Both the position numbers and the translations under genes were made by a program. Below, one piece after another: positions 1-9,494 of a stretch of 64,000 nucleotides of DNA. The stretch is from Amygdalobacter nucleatus (GTDB lineage Bacteria > Bacillota > Clostridia > Saccharofermentanales > Fastidiosipilaceae): contig NZ_JARFNM010000001.1 in assembly GCF_029167365.1 (NCBI RefSeq), positions 1,170,001 through 1,234,000 of the forward strand. The letters are read 5' to 3'. How positions within the stretch are numbered: the first letter of the stretch is position 1; every line of letters starts with the position of its first letter. The notes under the pieces were generated by a model. The model was not told the DNA's origin. It did no database searches and saw only the letters and a program-made list of their open reading frames with translations.

Positions 1-955
1 TGCCCTCGATCTGTTGAATAATCAACAGTAAAGGCAAAAACAGCAAGGCCTTATGATAATTCACTGTCAAAATCAAAACAAAGCCTAAGCCAGCTGAAAT
101 ATAAGCACCAAAGATTGGAATTAGTGCAAAAGTACTTACAATTACAGCAACCAATACAGCATACGGCACTTTGAAAATACACATTGCAATAAAGACTAAT
201 GAGCCTAAAATACTAGCTTCAAGACAGGTTGCAGCAATATAGCGTGAAAACATTTTGCTCGCAAAAATCATTAATTTCAGAAACCTATCTACTTTTGCTT
301 CGTTAAAATTAGCATAACAAAGTTTGGTCAATTCGCGTCCTAATTGTTCCTTGCCCAAGATAATATAAACAGCAAAAACTAGGCTGATAACAAATATGAA
401 TGTACTGCTTATGATGTCCAAAGCAACGTTAGACAGACGGCTAATAGCTAACTTCAAGAGATTAGCATAATTCAAACTGAACTGTTCGATTAATTCATCA
501 ATATTGATATTATTCGCTCTGGCAAATTCAACTAACTGTGGCCGCTTTTCACCTAATTCTTGAATCTTATAACTAAGGTTCCTTACAAAAAGCGGTATCT
601 GCGAGCTCAAGCGTAAGAGTGTGGCATTAAGTTCTGGCAATAGTAAAGCGAAGAAGGCATACAACAGCATTCCTAAGAAGCACAAAGCTGCTAATAGAGA
701 TACAGGTCGTTTTAAGCGCAAACGCCAAGTATCATACTTGCCCCATTTATTAGCGAAAAAGTGACGTTCAATAAAGCTAGTTGGAATATTAATAATAAAA
801 GCTAAGCAGGCACCTAAAATCAACGGTAACAGCTTGGCAGACACGCATAACAGCCAAGCTGGCACATAATTAAGATTCATACTTAGCCAATATATAAAGC
901 CAACAACCAAAACACAAGCGACAAAATCGCCCATGCTAAAACTCTTCTTCTCCAT
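1..955 (-). CDS. AI-2E family transporter (PerM/YtvI-like), C-terminus cut by window edge
   Basis: Translating the minus strand from the ATG at 955 gives about 318 codons with no stop before the window edge, so the C-terminus is missing. The protein has two N-terminal membrane segments, a hairpin near residues 70-90, a soluble alpha-helical part around 95-160, then more membrane segments ending in a run with the motif PIFGAY. This is the layout of the AI-2E/PerM/YtvI permease family, whose members carry out small-molecule or ion efflux; the substrate is not predictable. GGAAAGGG upstream supports the start at 955; an in-frame ATG at 976 has no good ribosome binding site. The gene lies 72 bases after glgA in the same direction, and I see no strong terminator between them. 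Confidence 0.85.
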   Translation of the reverse strand, partial: MEKKSFSMGDFVACVLVVGFIYWLSMNLNYVPAWLLCVSAKLLPLILGACLAFIINIPTSFIERHFFANKWGKYDTWRLRLKRPVSLLAALCFLGMLLYAFFALLLPELNATLLRLSSQIPLFVRNLSYKIQELGEKRPQLVEFARANNINIDELIEQFSLNYANLLKLAISRLSNVALDIISSTFIFVISLVFAVYIILGKEQLGRELTKLCYANFNEAKVDRFLKLMIFASKMFSRYIAATCLEASILGSLVFIAMCIFKVPYAVLVAVIVSTFALIPIFGAYISAGLGFVLILTVNYHKALLFLPLLLIIQQIEG

Positions 956-1027
956 CAGCCCGCCCTTTCCAGACATTAGCTGCAAGTGAAAAGTTGCACG
1001 CTACAAGTCAAGCTCGCTAAAGTAGGT

Positions 1028-2500
1028 TCATTGTAACATACTTTCATATAAGTCACGGTAAGCTAAACTTGCTTTTTGCCAACTGAAGTCAGCAATCATC
1101 GCCTGCTTAATTAAGCAATTTAAGTCCTGATTTTCATTATTTAGTGAAGCTCTATAAACTGCCAAGGCACGTCTGATAACATCTAAGAACTCATTAGCGT
1201 TGATGTTAGCAAACGTAAAGCCAGTACCTGTATGTGTATATTTATTGTAAGGCGTGATTGTATCGCACAAGCCACCTGTTTCACGTGCAATTGGCAAACT
1301 GCCATAGTGCATGGCAATCATCTGGCTAATTCCGCATGGTTCAAAAATTGACGGCATCAAAAAGAAATCTGAAGCTGCATACAGCTTATTAGACAGAGCC
1401 AAATCAAATTTCAAACAAGCTTTAAAGCGCTTAGGATATTTATCAGCAAAATAGCGCAACGACTCCTCATAATGAGCTTCGCCCGTGCCTAAAATGACAA
1501 CTTGACAATCTTCCGTTTGTACAAGCTCTTCGGCTATATAATTCAACAAATCCAAGCCTTTTTGATCAGTTAACCGACTGACCATAGCCAACAATGGCAC
1601 ATCCCGATCTTGTTGTAAGCCAAACAATTTTTGCACTGCTAATTTGTTTTTTGCCTTGCCCTCTTTATATGTTGCGACATCATAATTCGGACAAATATTA
1701 GGATCAGTCGCTGGATCGAATTTGCTTTCATCTATACCATTAGTTATCCCCATCAATTTGTTGCTGTAATAATTGATTACCTGCTCTAAATGTTCGCCAT
1801 AAAAATCATAGCGTATTTCATTAGCATAAGTTTTGGAAACAGTTGTTATCTTGTCAGCATAGACAATACCTGCTTTCAAGAAATTAGCCCAACCATCTTT
1901 GAGCACGCCATAATCATTGAGATAGCTATTATCTAGGCCAGTTAAATCGGCCATTTTCTCATAGCTGCAATAACCTTGGAAGCGCAAATTATGAATGGTA
2001 AGCAAGGTTTTAACGTCCTTGAAATATCCATACTTTTGATACTGAGCTTGCAACAAAACTGGGATCAACCCAGCTTGCCAATCGTTACAATGAATCAAAT
2101 TCGGACAAAAGTTCATAGCTTGCCCCAACGCTTCTAGCACTGCGCGTTGGAAAAAGCAAAAGCGTTCAATATCAAATTCGTAATCTTTGTATATTTCATC
2201 GTAATTAAAATAATATTCATTATCGACAAAATAATATTCAACGCCTTCATAGTTATAGCGGAATAAACCAGCATACAAGCTACGCCAGCCCATTCTGAGC
2301 ATAGACCAACGGATAAACTCTAATTCATCGCCATACTTTTGCTTGATGCACTTATAAAGCGGCATGATGACACGTGCATCAACGCCTAGCTTTTTAAGCT
2401 CTTTCGGCAAAGCTCCGACAACATCAGCTAAACCACCTGTTTTTACAAACGGAGTAGCTTCGGAAGCAACCAATAAAACTTTCATCTGTTTGTCGTTCAT
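1028..2500 (-). CDS. glgA: Glycogen synthase (ADP-glucose), GT5 family
   Basis: Transfers glucose from ADP-glucose to the non-reducing end of growing alpha-1,4-glucan in the cytoplasm. The product is about 490 residues, normal for bacterial GlgA. It shows the N-terminal ADP-glucose binding loop KTGGLADV near residue 22 and, in the C-terminal Rossmann domain, the conserved segment with EPCGISQMIAM followed by RETGGL. The ATG at 2500 overlaps the glgD stop codon by one base (TGATG), which points to translational coupling; a GTG at 2503 is possible. The family usually begins at the MKVL motif, so the first few residues are a short extension. It is the last gene of glgC-glgD-glgA. No branching enzyme or phosphorylase gene is present in the window. 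Confidence 0.95.
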   Translation of the reverse strand: MNDKQMKVLLVASEATPFVKTGGLADVVGALPKELKKLGVDARVIMPLYKCIKQKYGDELEFIRWSMLRMGWRSLYAGLFRYNYEGVEYYFVDNEYYFNYDEIYKDYEFDIERFCFFQRAVLEALGQAMNFCPNLIHCNDWQAGLIPVLLQAQYQKYGYFKDVKTLLTIHNLRFQGYCSYEKMADLTGLDNSYLNDYGVLKDGWANFLKAGIVYADKITTVSKTYANEIRYDFYGEHLEQVINYYSNKLMGITNGIDESKFDPATDPNICPNYDVATYKEGKAKNKLAVQKLFGLQQDRDVPLLAMVSRLTDQKGLDLLNYIAEELVQTEDCQVVILGTGEAHYEESLRYFADKYPKRFKACLKFDLALSNKLYAASDFFLMPSIFEPCGISQMIAMHYGSLPIARETGGLCDTITPYNKYTHTGTGFTFANINANEFLDVIRRALAVYRASLNNENQDLNCLIKQAMIADFSWQKASLAYRDLYESMLQ

Positions 2501-3606
2501 CACACTACAGCTCCTTTACCAATGACAACTGGATAGTCGTCGTGCCCAATCATTTTAATGCCTGAGCGAATTACACAATCCTTATCAAGGATAACATTTT
2601 CCAAATAACAATCATTGGCAATTTCAACATTTTGAAAAATCACACAGTTTTTCAATGTGGCCGACTTGGCAATTTTGACATGTCGAAAAATCAAAGAATT
2701 CGCAACTGTACCTGCAATCACGCAACCATCAGAAACAATTGAATTAGTCACTCTGGCCGTATCAGTGTAAAGCGTTGGTGCCTCATCCTTTACTTTGGTA
2801 TAGAGAATATCTTCTGTATCCAGCAGCTTGCGGCTGATTTCCCGATCAAGTAAGGAAAGTGTAGCTTGGTAATAATCACGTACAGAATTAATTCTTAAAC
2901 TCTCTCCCTTATATTCATAGCAACGAATATCAAGATTATGGCTCATATGCAACAAATACTGTGCTGTTAGCTCACCATTACCCTTACTGATCAATTCCTC
3001 GACCAATTTGAGCATAACCTCACGCTTGATAATCATGCAGCCTAAAAATAGCTTGTTGCTGACAAAGGAGCTTGGATCATTCCAGGCATTTAAAAGCTTG
3101 TCGTTTTCATCTGTTTCTAAAACAATGTATGGGCGGCTTGGGAAATTATCGTGCCGATCATACATCACTGTGACATCGGCGCCTGTTTCTTGATGGCAAC
3201 GCAAGACATCTAATAAATTAGAATTAAATACAACACTAGAACCGCAAAGAATGACATCTCTAGTCAGATTATGCCTTAAGAAATTCTCAATTGAAGCTAA
3301 ATTATCGCTCATACCTGGATGATAGGCAGACGTGACATAAGGAGTTAGCAAAAACACACCTTGATTACGGTGATCTAAGTCCCAGTTAGAACCAGTTCCA
3401 ACATGGTCAATCAGTGACTTAAATTTGTTATTGGTCACAACGCCAACCTTACTCACACCGCTATTGACCAAATCAGATAGAGCAAAATCAATTATGCGAT
3501 AACGTCCAGCAAAAGGTACAGCTGCTAAAGATCTTAACCTAGTTAAATCGCTCAGCTCAACGCCATTTCCATCGGCGAAAATCAAACCACATGCATCACT
3601 TTTCAT
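2500..3606 (-). CDS. glgD: Glucose-1-phosphate adenylyltransferase, GlgD (regulatory-type) subunit
   Basis: Partner of GlgC in ADP-glucose pyrophosphorylase, the committed step of glycogen synthesis. In Firmicutes GlgD is normally poorly active alone and modulates GlgC. Here the N-terminal loop corresponding to GlgC GGQGSRLG is replaced by FADGNGVE, so the nucleotide-binding glycine-arginine signature is lost, which fits a regulatory subunit. The C-terminus keeps the left-handed beta-helix repeats. I prefer the ATG at 3606: it overlaps the glgC stop (ATGA) and has GGGAGGG about 8 bases upstream. The longer reading from 3621 would start inside that ribosome binding site. The product is 368 residues. 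Confidence 0.93.
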   Translation of the reverse strand: MKSDACGLIFADGNGVELSDLTRLRSLAAVPFAGRYRIIDFALSDLVNSGVSKVGVVTNNKFKSLIDHVGTGSNWDLDHRNQGVFLLTPYVTSAYHPGMSDNLASIENFLRHNLTRDVILCGSSVVFNSNLLDVLRCHQETGADVTVMYDRHDNFPSRPYIVLETDENDKLLNAWNDPSSFVSNKLFLGCMIIKREVMLKLVEELISKGNGELTAQYLLHMSHNLDIRCYEYKGESLRINSVRDYYQATLSLLDREISRKLLDTEDILYTKVKDEAPTLYTDTARVTNSIVSDGCVIAGTVANSLIFRHVKIAKSATLKNCVIFQNVEIANDCYLENVILDKDCVIRSGIKMIGHDDYPVVIGKGAVV

Positions 3607-4880
3607 AAATTGCCCTCCCATAAAATGGCAACTTCTTTTTCAACTACATTTTGCTCCGCACTTACATTTAGGCCAGCATTAACCATTACCTCGGCTGGTA
3701 ACTTGCTACCGGCCTTTATAGTCACGCCATGGTTGATTACAGAAACTCCCTCTGTACATAACTTGTTACGATATGGCGAATCAGTTAAGCCGCTAATTGA
3801 CCCGATAACTACGCCTTCGCCAATCACTGAATTAATTCCGGCAATAACGCGTTCCAATTTAGCACCAGCTTTGACATGGGTACCTGGCATCAAAACAGAA
3901 TCAATCACTTCAGCGCCAGCTTCCACAATACAGGATGCTGATAGTAATGAATGTTCAACTTTACCATAAATTTGGCAACCATCTGTCATAGCTGAATTGT
4001 GCACGCGTGCTGTTTCAGCAATAAAGTGAGCTGGTTTGACTGGATTTCGGCTATAAATACGCCAACTATCATCACGCAAATTAATCGCTTCAGGATAATC
4101 TAGTATATCCATATTTGCTTCCCACAATGATGCAATTGTCCCCACATCTTTCCAATAGCCATCAAAGCGATAAGCCTGCAATTTGTAACCGCATGCTAAA
4201 TAATTCGGAATAATGTTCTTGCCAAAATCATGCACACTGTTAGTATCAGCTTCATCATTGATCAGAGCCTGTCTAAGTTGATCCCAGTTGAAAATATAAA
4301 TACCCATCGAAGCTAAATTACTCTTAGCATGAGCTGGTTTCTCTTCGAACTCAATAATTCGATCATCGCTATCTACATTCATGATGCCGAAGCGATAAGC
4401 TTCTTCCATCGGCACTTCAAATACCGCAATTGTGGCACTTGCGCCTGAGTCGACATGCTTCTTCAGCATATTGCTGTAATTCATCTTGTAAATATGATCG
4501 CCTGACAAAATCAAAACATATTTCGGCGAAAACATATCAATGAATTCACGGTTTTGGTAAATTGCATTAGCTGTATTCTTGTACCAATCACTACCACTTG
4601 AGCGTTGATATGGTGGCAAAATAAAAGCACCACCCAAGCTTCTGTCCAAATCCCACGGATGACCATTACCAATATAAGTATTCAGGCCAAGTGGCTGATA
4701 CTGTGTTAGGATGCCAACTGTACTTATACCTGAATTAACACAATTACTTAAAGGAAAATCGATAATTCGATAACGTGAGCCATAAGGGACAGCTGGTTTA
4801 GCCATATTTTGCGTCAAAGTTCCTAGTCTAGAGCCTTGACCACCTGCTAAAATCATAGAAATAATTTCTTTTTTGGCCAT
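3603..4880 (-). CDS. glgC: Glucose-1-phosphate adenylyltransferase catalytic subunit
   Basis: Makes ADP-glucose and pyrophosphate from ATP and glucose-1-phosphate, the rate-setting step of glycogen synthesis. The N-terminal nucleotidyltransferase domain carries the intact loop [10 protein letters not shown] near residues 12-21, the sugar-phosphate region FEEKPAH around 190, and LSGDHIYKM around 125. The last third is a beta-helix acyltransferase-like domain. Length (425) is normal. The start at 4880 is backed by GGAGG 6 bases upstream. It is the first gene of a tightly overlapped operon with glgD and glgA and has a recognisable promoter at 4935-4963. I see no operator that can be assigned. 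Confidence 0.96.
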   Translation of the reverse strand: MAKKEIISMILAGGQGSRLGTLTQNMAKPAVPYGSRYRIIDFPLSNCVNSGISTVGILTQYQPLGLNTYIGNGHPWDLDRSLGGAFILPPYQRSSGSDWYKNTANAIYQNREFIDMFSPKYVLILSGDHIYKMNYSNMLKKHVDSGASATIAVFEVPMEEAYRFGIMNVDSDDRIIEFEEKPAHAKSNLASMGIYIFNWDQLRQALINDEADTNSVHDFGKNIIPNYLACGYKLQAYRFDGYWKDVGTIASLWEANMDILDYPEAINLRDDSWRIYSRNPVKPAHFIAETARVHNSAMTDGCQIYGKVEHSLLSASCIVEAGAEVIDSVLMPGTHVKAGAKLERVIAGINSVIGEGVVIGSISGLTDSPYRNKLCTEGVSVINHGVTIKAGSKLPAEVMVNAGLNVSAEQNVVEKEVAILWEGNL

Positions 4881-4934
4881 GCTTACCTCCGAACAAAGAA
4901 TTTTTCGGGCTGTTATCCACTGCCTGATAGGTTC

Positions 4935-4963
4935 ATTTTAACAAGTAATCATGTTAGCATCAA
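4935..4963 (-). promoter_or_regulatory. Promoter of glgCDA
   Basis: On the minus strand TTGATG (-35, 4963-4958) and TAAAAT (-10, 4940-4935) are separated by 17 bases, close to the sigma-A consensus, about 55 bases before the glgC start codon. It is the best match in the intergenic space. Confidence 0.6.
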
Positions 4964-4969
4964 TAATAT

Positions 4970-4993
4970 ATCGTATTTATTTACGATTTTTTT
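4970..4993 (+). terminator. Hairpin plus T-run facing away from glgC (terminator-like, or an operator dyad)
   Basis: ATCGTA, a six-base loop, TACGAT, then six T on the plus strand. It looks like a small plus-strand terminator, yet no plus-strand gene lies to the left, so it may instead stop antisense transcription or be a protein-binding dyad just upstream of the glg promoter. Confidence 0.3.
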
Positions 4994-5052
4994 GTGCAAT
5001 TTGCTATATATTTGCCAACAAAAAATAAATTTTGAATTTTCAGCGAAAAAGC

Positions 5053-5081
5053 TTGCATTTAGTCAGATTATTAAGTATAAT
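5053..5081 (+). promoter_or_regulatory. Promoter of tRNA-Pro
   Basis: TTGCAT (5053-5058) and a perfect TATAAT (5076-5081) lie 17 bases apart, 12 bases before the mature tRNA 5' end. Confidence 0.75.
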
Positions 5082-5092
5082 TGTTGAGCATT

Positions 5093-5165
5093 CGAGGTGT
5101 AGCTCAGGTGGTAGAGTGCCTGCTTTGGGAGCAGGATGTCGTAGGTTCAAGTCCTGTCACCTCGA
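5093..5165 (+). tRNA. tRNA-Pro (TGG)
   Basis: A 73-base cloverleaf. The acceptor stem CGAGGTG pairs with CACCTCG with discriminator A. The D arm, anticodon stem CCTGC/GCAGG with loop TTTGGGA (anticodon TGG), and T arm with GGTTCAAGTCC are all present. The 3' CCA is not encoded and must be added by the tRNA nucleotidyltransferase. It is a single-gene transcript with its own promoter and terminator. Confidence 0.95.
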
Positions 5166-5177
5166 TACTGATTCAAA

Positions 5178-5212
5178 CCGAAACAATTTAGTTTAAGTTG
5201 TTTCGGTTTTTT
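5178..5212 (+). terminator. Rho-independent terminator of tRNA-Pro
   Basis: A 9-bp stem CCGAAACAA/TTGTTTCGG followed by TTTTTT on the plus strand, 12 bases after the tRNA. Confidence 0.85.
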
Positions 5213-5329
5213 GTTGCAATCTAAAAAAACAGCTTCACAAGCTTATCTAACGTAATCTAATTTCCAACGTAATCATTGACTATGAATTGTATAGTTATTT
5301 TTACACCATCCTATCCTCTAATCAGCCAT

Positions 5330-5455
5330 AAAAAATAGCTCGCTAGTTGCGAGCTGTTTTAATGAAATATAACTATACACAAAAGTAAACAGCCCTTAGG
5401 GAACATACAAATAGGGGGTAATACGTCCGTGTTCAGGGCTGTTTAGCAATAAATA
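5330..5455 (-). ncRNA. Candidate small structured RNA with its own terminator
   Basis: The 396-base gap between tRNA-Pro and the nitroreductase-like gene has no convincing ORF but is full of dyads. On the minus strand a TATAAT (about 5461-5456) is followed by a 10-bp perfect inverted repeat AAACAGCCCT/AGGGCTGTTT (5388-5397 with 5434-5443). Inside that repeat a second GAACA/TGTTC pairing is possible. A terminator hairpin AGCTCGC/GCGAGCT with six T follows (5355-5330). An 11-bp repeat TGTATAGTTAT (near 5288) has its complement near 5373. This could be a roughly 125-nt small RNA, or simply the 3' UTR and terminators of the gene ending at 5609. I do not recognise a known RNA family. Confidence 0.35.
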
Positions 5456-5608
5456 TTATAAAGAAAAGCTTACATTCATTTGCAATTTTTCTATTAATTA
5501 ATTTATGCAAATCTTTAAATTATCATTTGTTCATTTGTCGTAAAATTTGCAAATCAGCAAAGTTGACTTAGTTATTTCCAGCAAGTCGATGTTAAGTTTT
5601 CTTAACAT

Positions 5609-6544
5609 TTAGAGCAATCTAAAGCTGAGTTGATAGGTTAATTTTTCAATTTCTGAAAACACCTGCTTCTCACAGAATATCTGGTATGGCAAGTTTTTCA
5701 ATTCAGCTAAGGTTGCCAAATTAGCTACTAAGGCGCCACAAGCTACTGACTCTGCAGCTTGATGCCAGTCTGACTTAAATGGCCAAGTCGTGCATGTAAA
5801 TATATGCACAGTATTATCATTTGTCCAAAAGCGCCATGGTTGACTATTGTACTCTGATGGAGCTTGACAAGCTGTCTGTAAAAGTAGCTGCAAATTCAAA
5901 TTAGGTGTTGGGCTGCCACTAATCAAGCACTTATTAACAGCTTTCTTAGGGCAAAGTTTAGCACTTTTGTCAGCATATCCTAATGCTAAGGCTAAAGGCA
6001 AACGTTTAGCTTCAGTGAAGCTATCACCTGTTTTTTCCGAAATTGTTTCACTTTTAGCTTGGAAACTCTCGCCATTTGGCTCGGTATTATCATCTGAAGC
6101 CTTAGCTTCCTCGCTCTTGGTAGTAGAAGATGGCTCAGAGGCTTTTTCAGTTGGCATAGTTTCGATATAACGTAATTTGCCTGTATGCTGAAAACAAGCT
6201 GCTAAATTATTGCAAGCTAACCAAAGGCTGGCAATTTGACCAATATAACCACAATTCAAGAAATTAGCACTATTTACTTCCCCATAGAAGAATAAATAGT
6301 ATGGTGCATAGACACAAACTTTATTCAAATTAGAAAACATTTTTTCAGCTTCAGCATGTGTCAACAATTTAAAGGCTAAGTTTTTGGAAGCTATTTTGGC
6401 TTTGTTTGTATCTGTCTCATTCTCAAATAAGCTAGGAATAGCCTCAATGCCACGCATAAAATTAGTCAATTCATTCACCTGCATCGGTAATTCTTTAAAA
6501 TGGCGCACAGAAACACGCTGATTGATTGCATCATTTAATGTCAT
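5609..6544 (-). CDS. Nitroreductase-like flavoprotein with low-complexity insert
   Basis: The N-terminal motif NQRVSVRHFK and the C-terminal segment with CQAPSEYNSQPWRFW are hallmarks of nitroreductase-fold FMN proteins, in which the two halves form the flavin site and the partner substrate is usually unknown. The protein resembles the longer putative nitroreductase families in which two such half-domains occur. Between them, around residues 131-180, sits a Ser/Glu/Lys/Thr-rich stretch of about 50 residues that is unlike an enzyme core and probably disordered. The start at 6544 is chosen because GCGAGG lies 7-8 bases upstream; a TTG at 6562 would extend it by six residues. It is a monocistronic minus-strand gene between adhE and the tRNA-Pro region. 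Confidence 0.7.
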   Translation of the reverse strand: MTLNDAINQRVSVRHFKELPMQVNELTNFMRGIEAIPSLFENETDTNKAKIASKNLAFKLLTHAEAEKMFSNLNKVCVYAPYYLFFYGEVNSANFLNCGYIGQIASLWLACNNLAACFQHTGKLRYIETMPTEKASEPSSTTKSEEAKASDDNTEPNGESFQAKSETISEKTGDSFTEAKRLPLALALGYADKSAKLCPKKAVNKCLISGSPTPNLNLQLLLQTACQAPSEYNSQPWRFWTNDNTVHIFTCTTWPFKSDWHQAAESVACGALVANLATLAELKNLPYQIFCEKQVFSEIEKLTYQLSFRLL

Positions 6545-6639
6545 ATCATGACCTCGCTTCAAAGCTATTAAGTTAGTCTAAGTATAACCTAACTAAAATA
6601 CCATATACGTTACCTAGCAATTAAAAAACTATAACCAAT

Positions 6640-6670
6640 CAAAAAGCGCAGTAGTTTTGCCTACTGCGCT
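6640..6670 (-). terminator. Rho-independent terminator of adhE
   Basis: A 10-bp GC-rich perfect stem AGCGCAGTAG/CTACTGCGCT with a six-base loop, followed on the minus strand by five T. It lies 26 bases after the adhE stop. Confidence 0.9.
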
Positions 6671-6695
6671 CAATTTATGGACAATAATGTTCAAA

Positions 6696-9311
6696 TTAGA
6701 ACCACTCTTTACCATCATAAGCGTCAATCATTATGCGCTCCATGTCTTCAACCATTGGTAGACGTGGGTTAGCTGGTGAACATTGATCTTCATAAGCCAT
6801 CATAGCAAGCTCATGCACCTTGGACATAAAGAGTTCGCGATCGAGGCCCATTTCCTTGAAGGATGTTGGCATACCCAAAGACTTATTCAAGTCACGGCAA
6901 GCCTTAGCATACTTTCTTATACCATCTTCAACAGAAGTTGGCTTCAAGCCTAACAAGTTAGCAATCTCATAATATTTCTCATCAGCACGGAAATAGTTGT
7001 ATTTTGGCCATGTTGACAATTTATTTGGACGTGAACCATTGTACATAATTACATATGGCAAGAGAACAGCATTTGTTCTACCATGAACTGTACCTAACTC
7101 ACCACCAATTTTGTGTGACATTGAGTGAACGATACCCAAGAAAGCATTAGCGAATGACATACCTGCAATTGTAGCAGCATTATGCATTTTCTCTTTTGCT
7201 TCTTTATCTTTGGCACCCATAGCAACGGAACGAGGCAAGTATTCGAAAATCATTCTGATAGCTTGTAAAGCCAAACCATCAGTATAGTCACTAGACAACA
7301 TGGATACGTAAGCTTCAGTAGCATGTGTCAAAGCATCCATACCTGTATCAGCTGCAATTACACTTGGCACACCATCCACTAAGGATGCATCGATGATCGC
7401 AATTGATGGTGTCAAAGCATAGTCAGTAACAGGGTACTTCTTACCAGCCTTTTTATCTGAAATAACGACAAACGGTGTAACTTCAGAACCTGTACCAGAA
7501 GTTGTTGGGATACAGACCATCTGTGCCTTCTCACCTAATTGTGGGAATTTAAAGGCACGTTTACGAATATCCATGAACTTCTGAACCATGTTACGGAAGT
7601 CAATTTCCGGGTGTTCATAGAACATCCACATAGCCTTAGCAGCATCCATTGGTGAACCACCGCCGATAGCAATAATTGTATCTGGCTTGAATGCGTTCAT
7701 GATTTCAACGCCACGTTGAACAGTCGTAATATCTGGGTTAGGCTCAACTTCAGAGAATAATTGGTATACGCACTTGTTACGTCTTTGATCCAATTCGTTC
7801 AAAATTGTACCGACAAAGCCAAGTTCAATCATTGACTTATCGCAGACGATCATCGCACGTGAACAATTCTGTAAAACACGTAAGTATTGAATTGAATCAC
7901 GCTCGAAGTAAATTTTTGGCGGTACCTTGAACCATTGCATATTGTTTCTTCTCCTTCCGATACGCTTAATATTGATCAAGTCAAAAGCGCTGATATTGTT
8001 AGAAACAGAGTTGTGGCCATAACTACCACAACCTAAAGTCAATGATGGGATGATTGAATTGTAAACATCACCAATACCACCGAAAGTAGAAGGAGAATTC
8101 CAAATTACACGAATCGCCTTGACCTGACGACCGAAATTATCAGCTAATTCCTTATCAGCTGTATGAATAGCGGCTGAGTGACCTAAGCCGTTAAACTCAA
8201 CCATCTGTTCAGCTTTTTTCAAGCCATCTTCACGTGAATGAGCATGTAAAAGAGCCAAAACAGGTGATAATTTCTCACGTGTAAGTGGTTCTTCCACACC
8301 AACTTTGCTGCATTCAGCAACAACCATTGTGCATTCGTCTGGTACAGTAAAACCTGCTTGCTCGCAAATCCAACGTACTGACTTACCAACTACATCTGGA
8401 TTTAATTTTGCATTGGCACATTCCTTGCTACCAGCCTTAACACCAAACATGAACTGTTCCAACATTGTCTTTTCTTTTTTGTTGACAACATACACATGAT
8501 AAGTCTGCATCTCTTTGACAAATTCATCATAAATTTCATCATCAACGATTGCAGCCTGCTCAGATGCGCAAACCATACCATTATCAAATGTCTTGGACAT
8601 TACAATATCATGTGCAGCTTGGCGAATATTAGCGCTCTTCTCAACATAAGCTGGAACATTACCAGCACCAACGCCCAAAGCTGGCTTACCGCAACTGTAA
8701 GCAGCACGCACCATGGCATTACCACCAGTTGCCAAAATCGTTGCAACATCAGGGTGATTCATCAAAGCCGTTGTAGCTTCCAAAGATGGTTTATCGATCC
8801 ATTGGATACAATCTTTTGGCGCACCAGCTTCAATAGCTGCCTCATAAACAATACGTGCAGCTTCAACAGAACAATGTTGTGCACCTGGATGGAAACCAAA
8901 GATAATTGGGTTACGGGTCTTCAAGCAAATTAGAGATTTAAAAATTGCAGTTGAGGTTGGGTTAGTAACAGGAGTTACACCAGCTACAACGCCTACAGGA
9001 TCTGCAATATAAACAAGTCCTTCAACTTTGTTTTCTTTGATAACGTCACAGGTCTTCCAGTGGCGCATCTTATTAACAACGTGCTCACATGCGAACAAGT
9101 TTTTAGTTGCCTTATCCTCAAAAACGCCGCGGCCAGTTTCTTTAACTGCTAATTCAGCCAAATAACCATGCTTATCCAAAGCAGCCACAGAAGCCTTACC
9201 GACAATGTAATCAACTTGATCTTGATTTAATTTTCTAAATTCTTCCAATGAGACCATGGCTTTTTTGACTAATTTGTCAACCATAGCCTGTGTTTCTGTA
9301 ACTTCTGACAT
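6696..9311 (-). CDS. adhE: Bifunctional acetaldehyde-CoA / alcohol dehydrogenase
   Basis: Reduces acetyl-CoA to acetaldehyde and then ethanol with two NADH, the main electron sink of many fermenters; the enzyme forms cytoplasmic filaments (spirosomes). Residues 1 to about 440 form the aldehyde dehydrogenase half, with the catalytic cysteine in DNGMVCASEQA near 245. Residues from about 450 form the iron alcohol dehydrogenase half, with GGGSPMDAAKAMW and metal-binding histidines in DALTHATEAY and in the HSMSHKIGG segment. Length (871) is normal. The start has GGAGGAC 5 bases upstream, and a TATAAT lies about 33 bases before the ATG. No Rex-type operator is evident by eye. Confidence 0.97.
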   Translation of the reverse strand: MSEVTETQAMVDKLVKKAMVSLEEFRKLNQDQVDYIVGKASVAALDKHGYLAELAVKETGRGVFEDKATKNLFACEHVVNKMRHWKTCDVIKENKVEGLVYIADPVGVVAGVTPVTNPTSTAIFKSLICLKTRNPIIFGFHPGAQHCSVEAARIVYEAAIEAGAPKDCIQWIDKPSLEATTALMNHPDVATILATGGNAMVRAAYSCGKPALGVGAGNVPAYVEKSANIRQAAHDIVMSKTFDNGMVCASEQAAIVDDEIYDEFVKEMQTYHVYVVNKKEKTMLEQFMFGVKAGSKECANAKLNPDVVGKSVRWICEQAGFTVPDECTMVVAECSKVGVEEPLTREKLSPVLALLHAHSREDGLKKAEQMVEFNGLGHSAAIHTADKELADNFGRQVKAIRVIWNSPSTFGGIGDVYNSIIPSLTLGCGSYGHNSVSNNISAFDLINIKRIGRRRNNMQWFKVPPKIYFERDSIQYLRVLQNCSRAMIVCDKSMIELGFVGTILNELDQRRNKCVYQLFSEVEPNPDITTVQRGVEIMNAFKPDTIIAIGGGSPMDAAKAMWMFYEHPEIDFRNMVQKFMDIRKRAFKFPQLGEKAQMVCIPTTSGTGSEVTPFVVISDKKAGKKYPVTDYALTPSIAIIDASLVDGVPSVIAADTGMDALTHATEAYVSMLSSDYTDGLALQAIRMIFEYLPRSVAMGAKDKEAKEKMHNAATIAGMSFANAFLGIVHSMSHKIGGELGTVHGRTNAVLLPYVIMYNGSRPNKLSTWPKYNYFRADEKYYEIANLLGLKPTSVEDGIRKYAKACRDLNKSLGMPTSFKEMGLDRELFMSKVHELAMMAYEDQCSPANPRLPMVEDMERIMIDAYDGKEWF

Positions 9312-9494
9312 AGTGTCCTCCTAACTAACATATGCTTATTATAACTTTTTATCCATTCAAATAAAATACTATTTAGCTAGTTTTTAGTCAAAAAAATACA
9401 TTTCGGACTTTTCGCAACAAAGTCGCCTTTTTCAATCGATAAATTGCGCAAGTTGCTAATATAATCTTTAATGATAAATTTTGCTAAAAGAATA

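Noticed and set aside
4970-4993. A plus-strand gene ending before the terminator-like hairpin at 4970-4993
   Set aside because: Everything to the left is the minus-strand glg operon; the hairpin is listed only as a low-confidence element.
8496-8933. 145-codon plus-strand frame inside adhE
   Set aside because: Lies fully antisense to the conserved aldehyde dehydrogenase half; its translation follows the mirrored codons and has no ribosome binding site.
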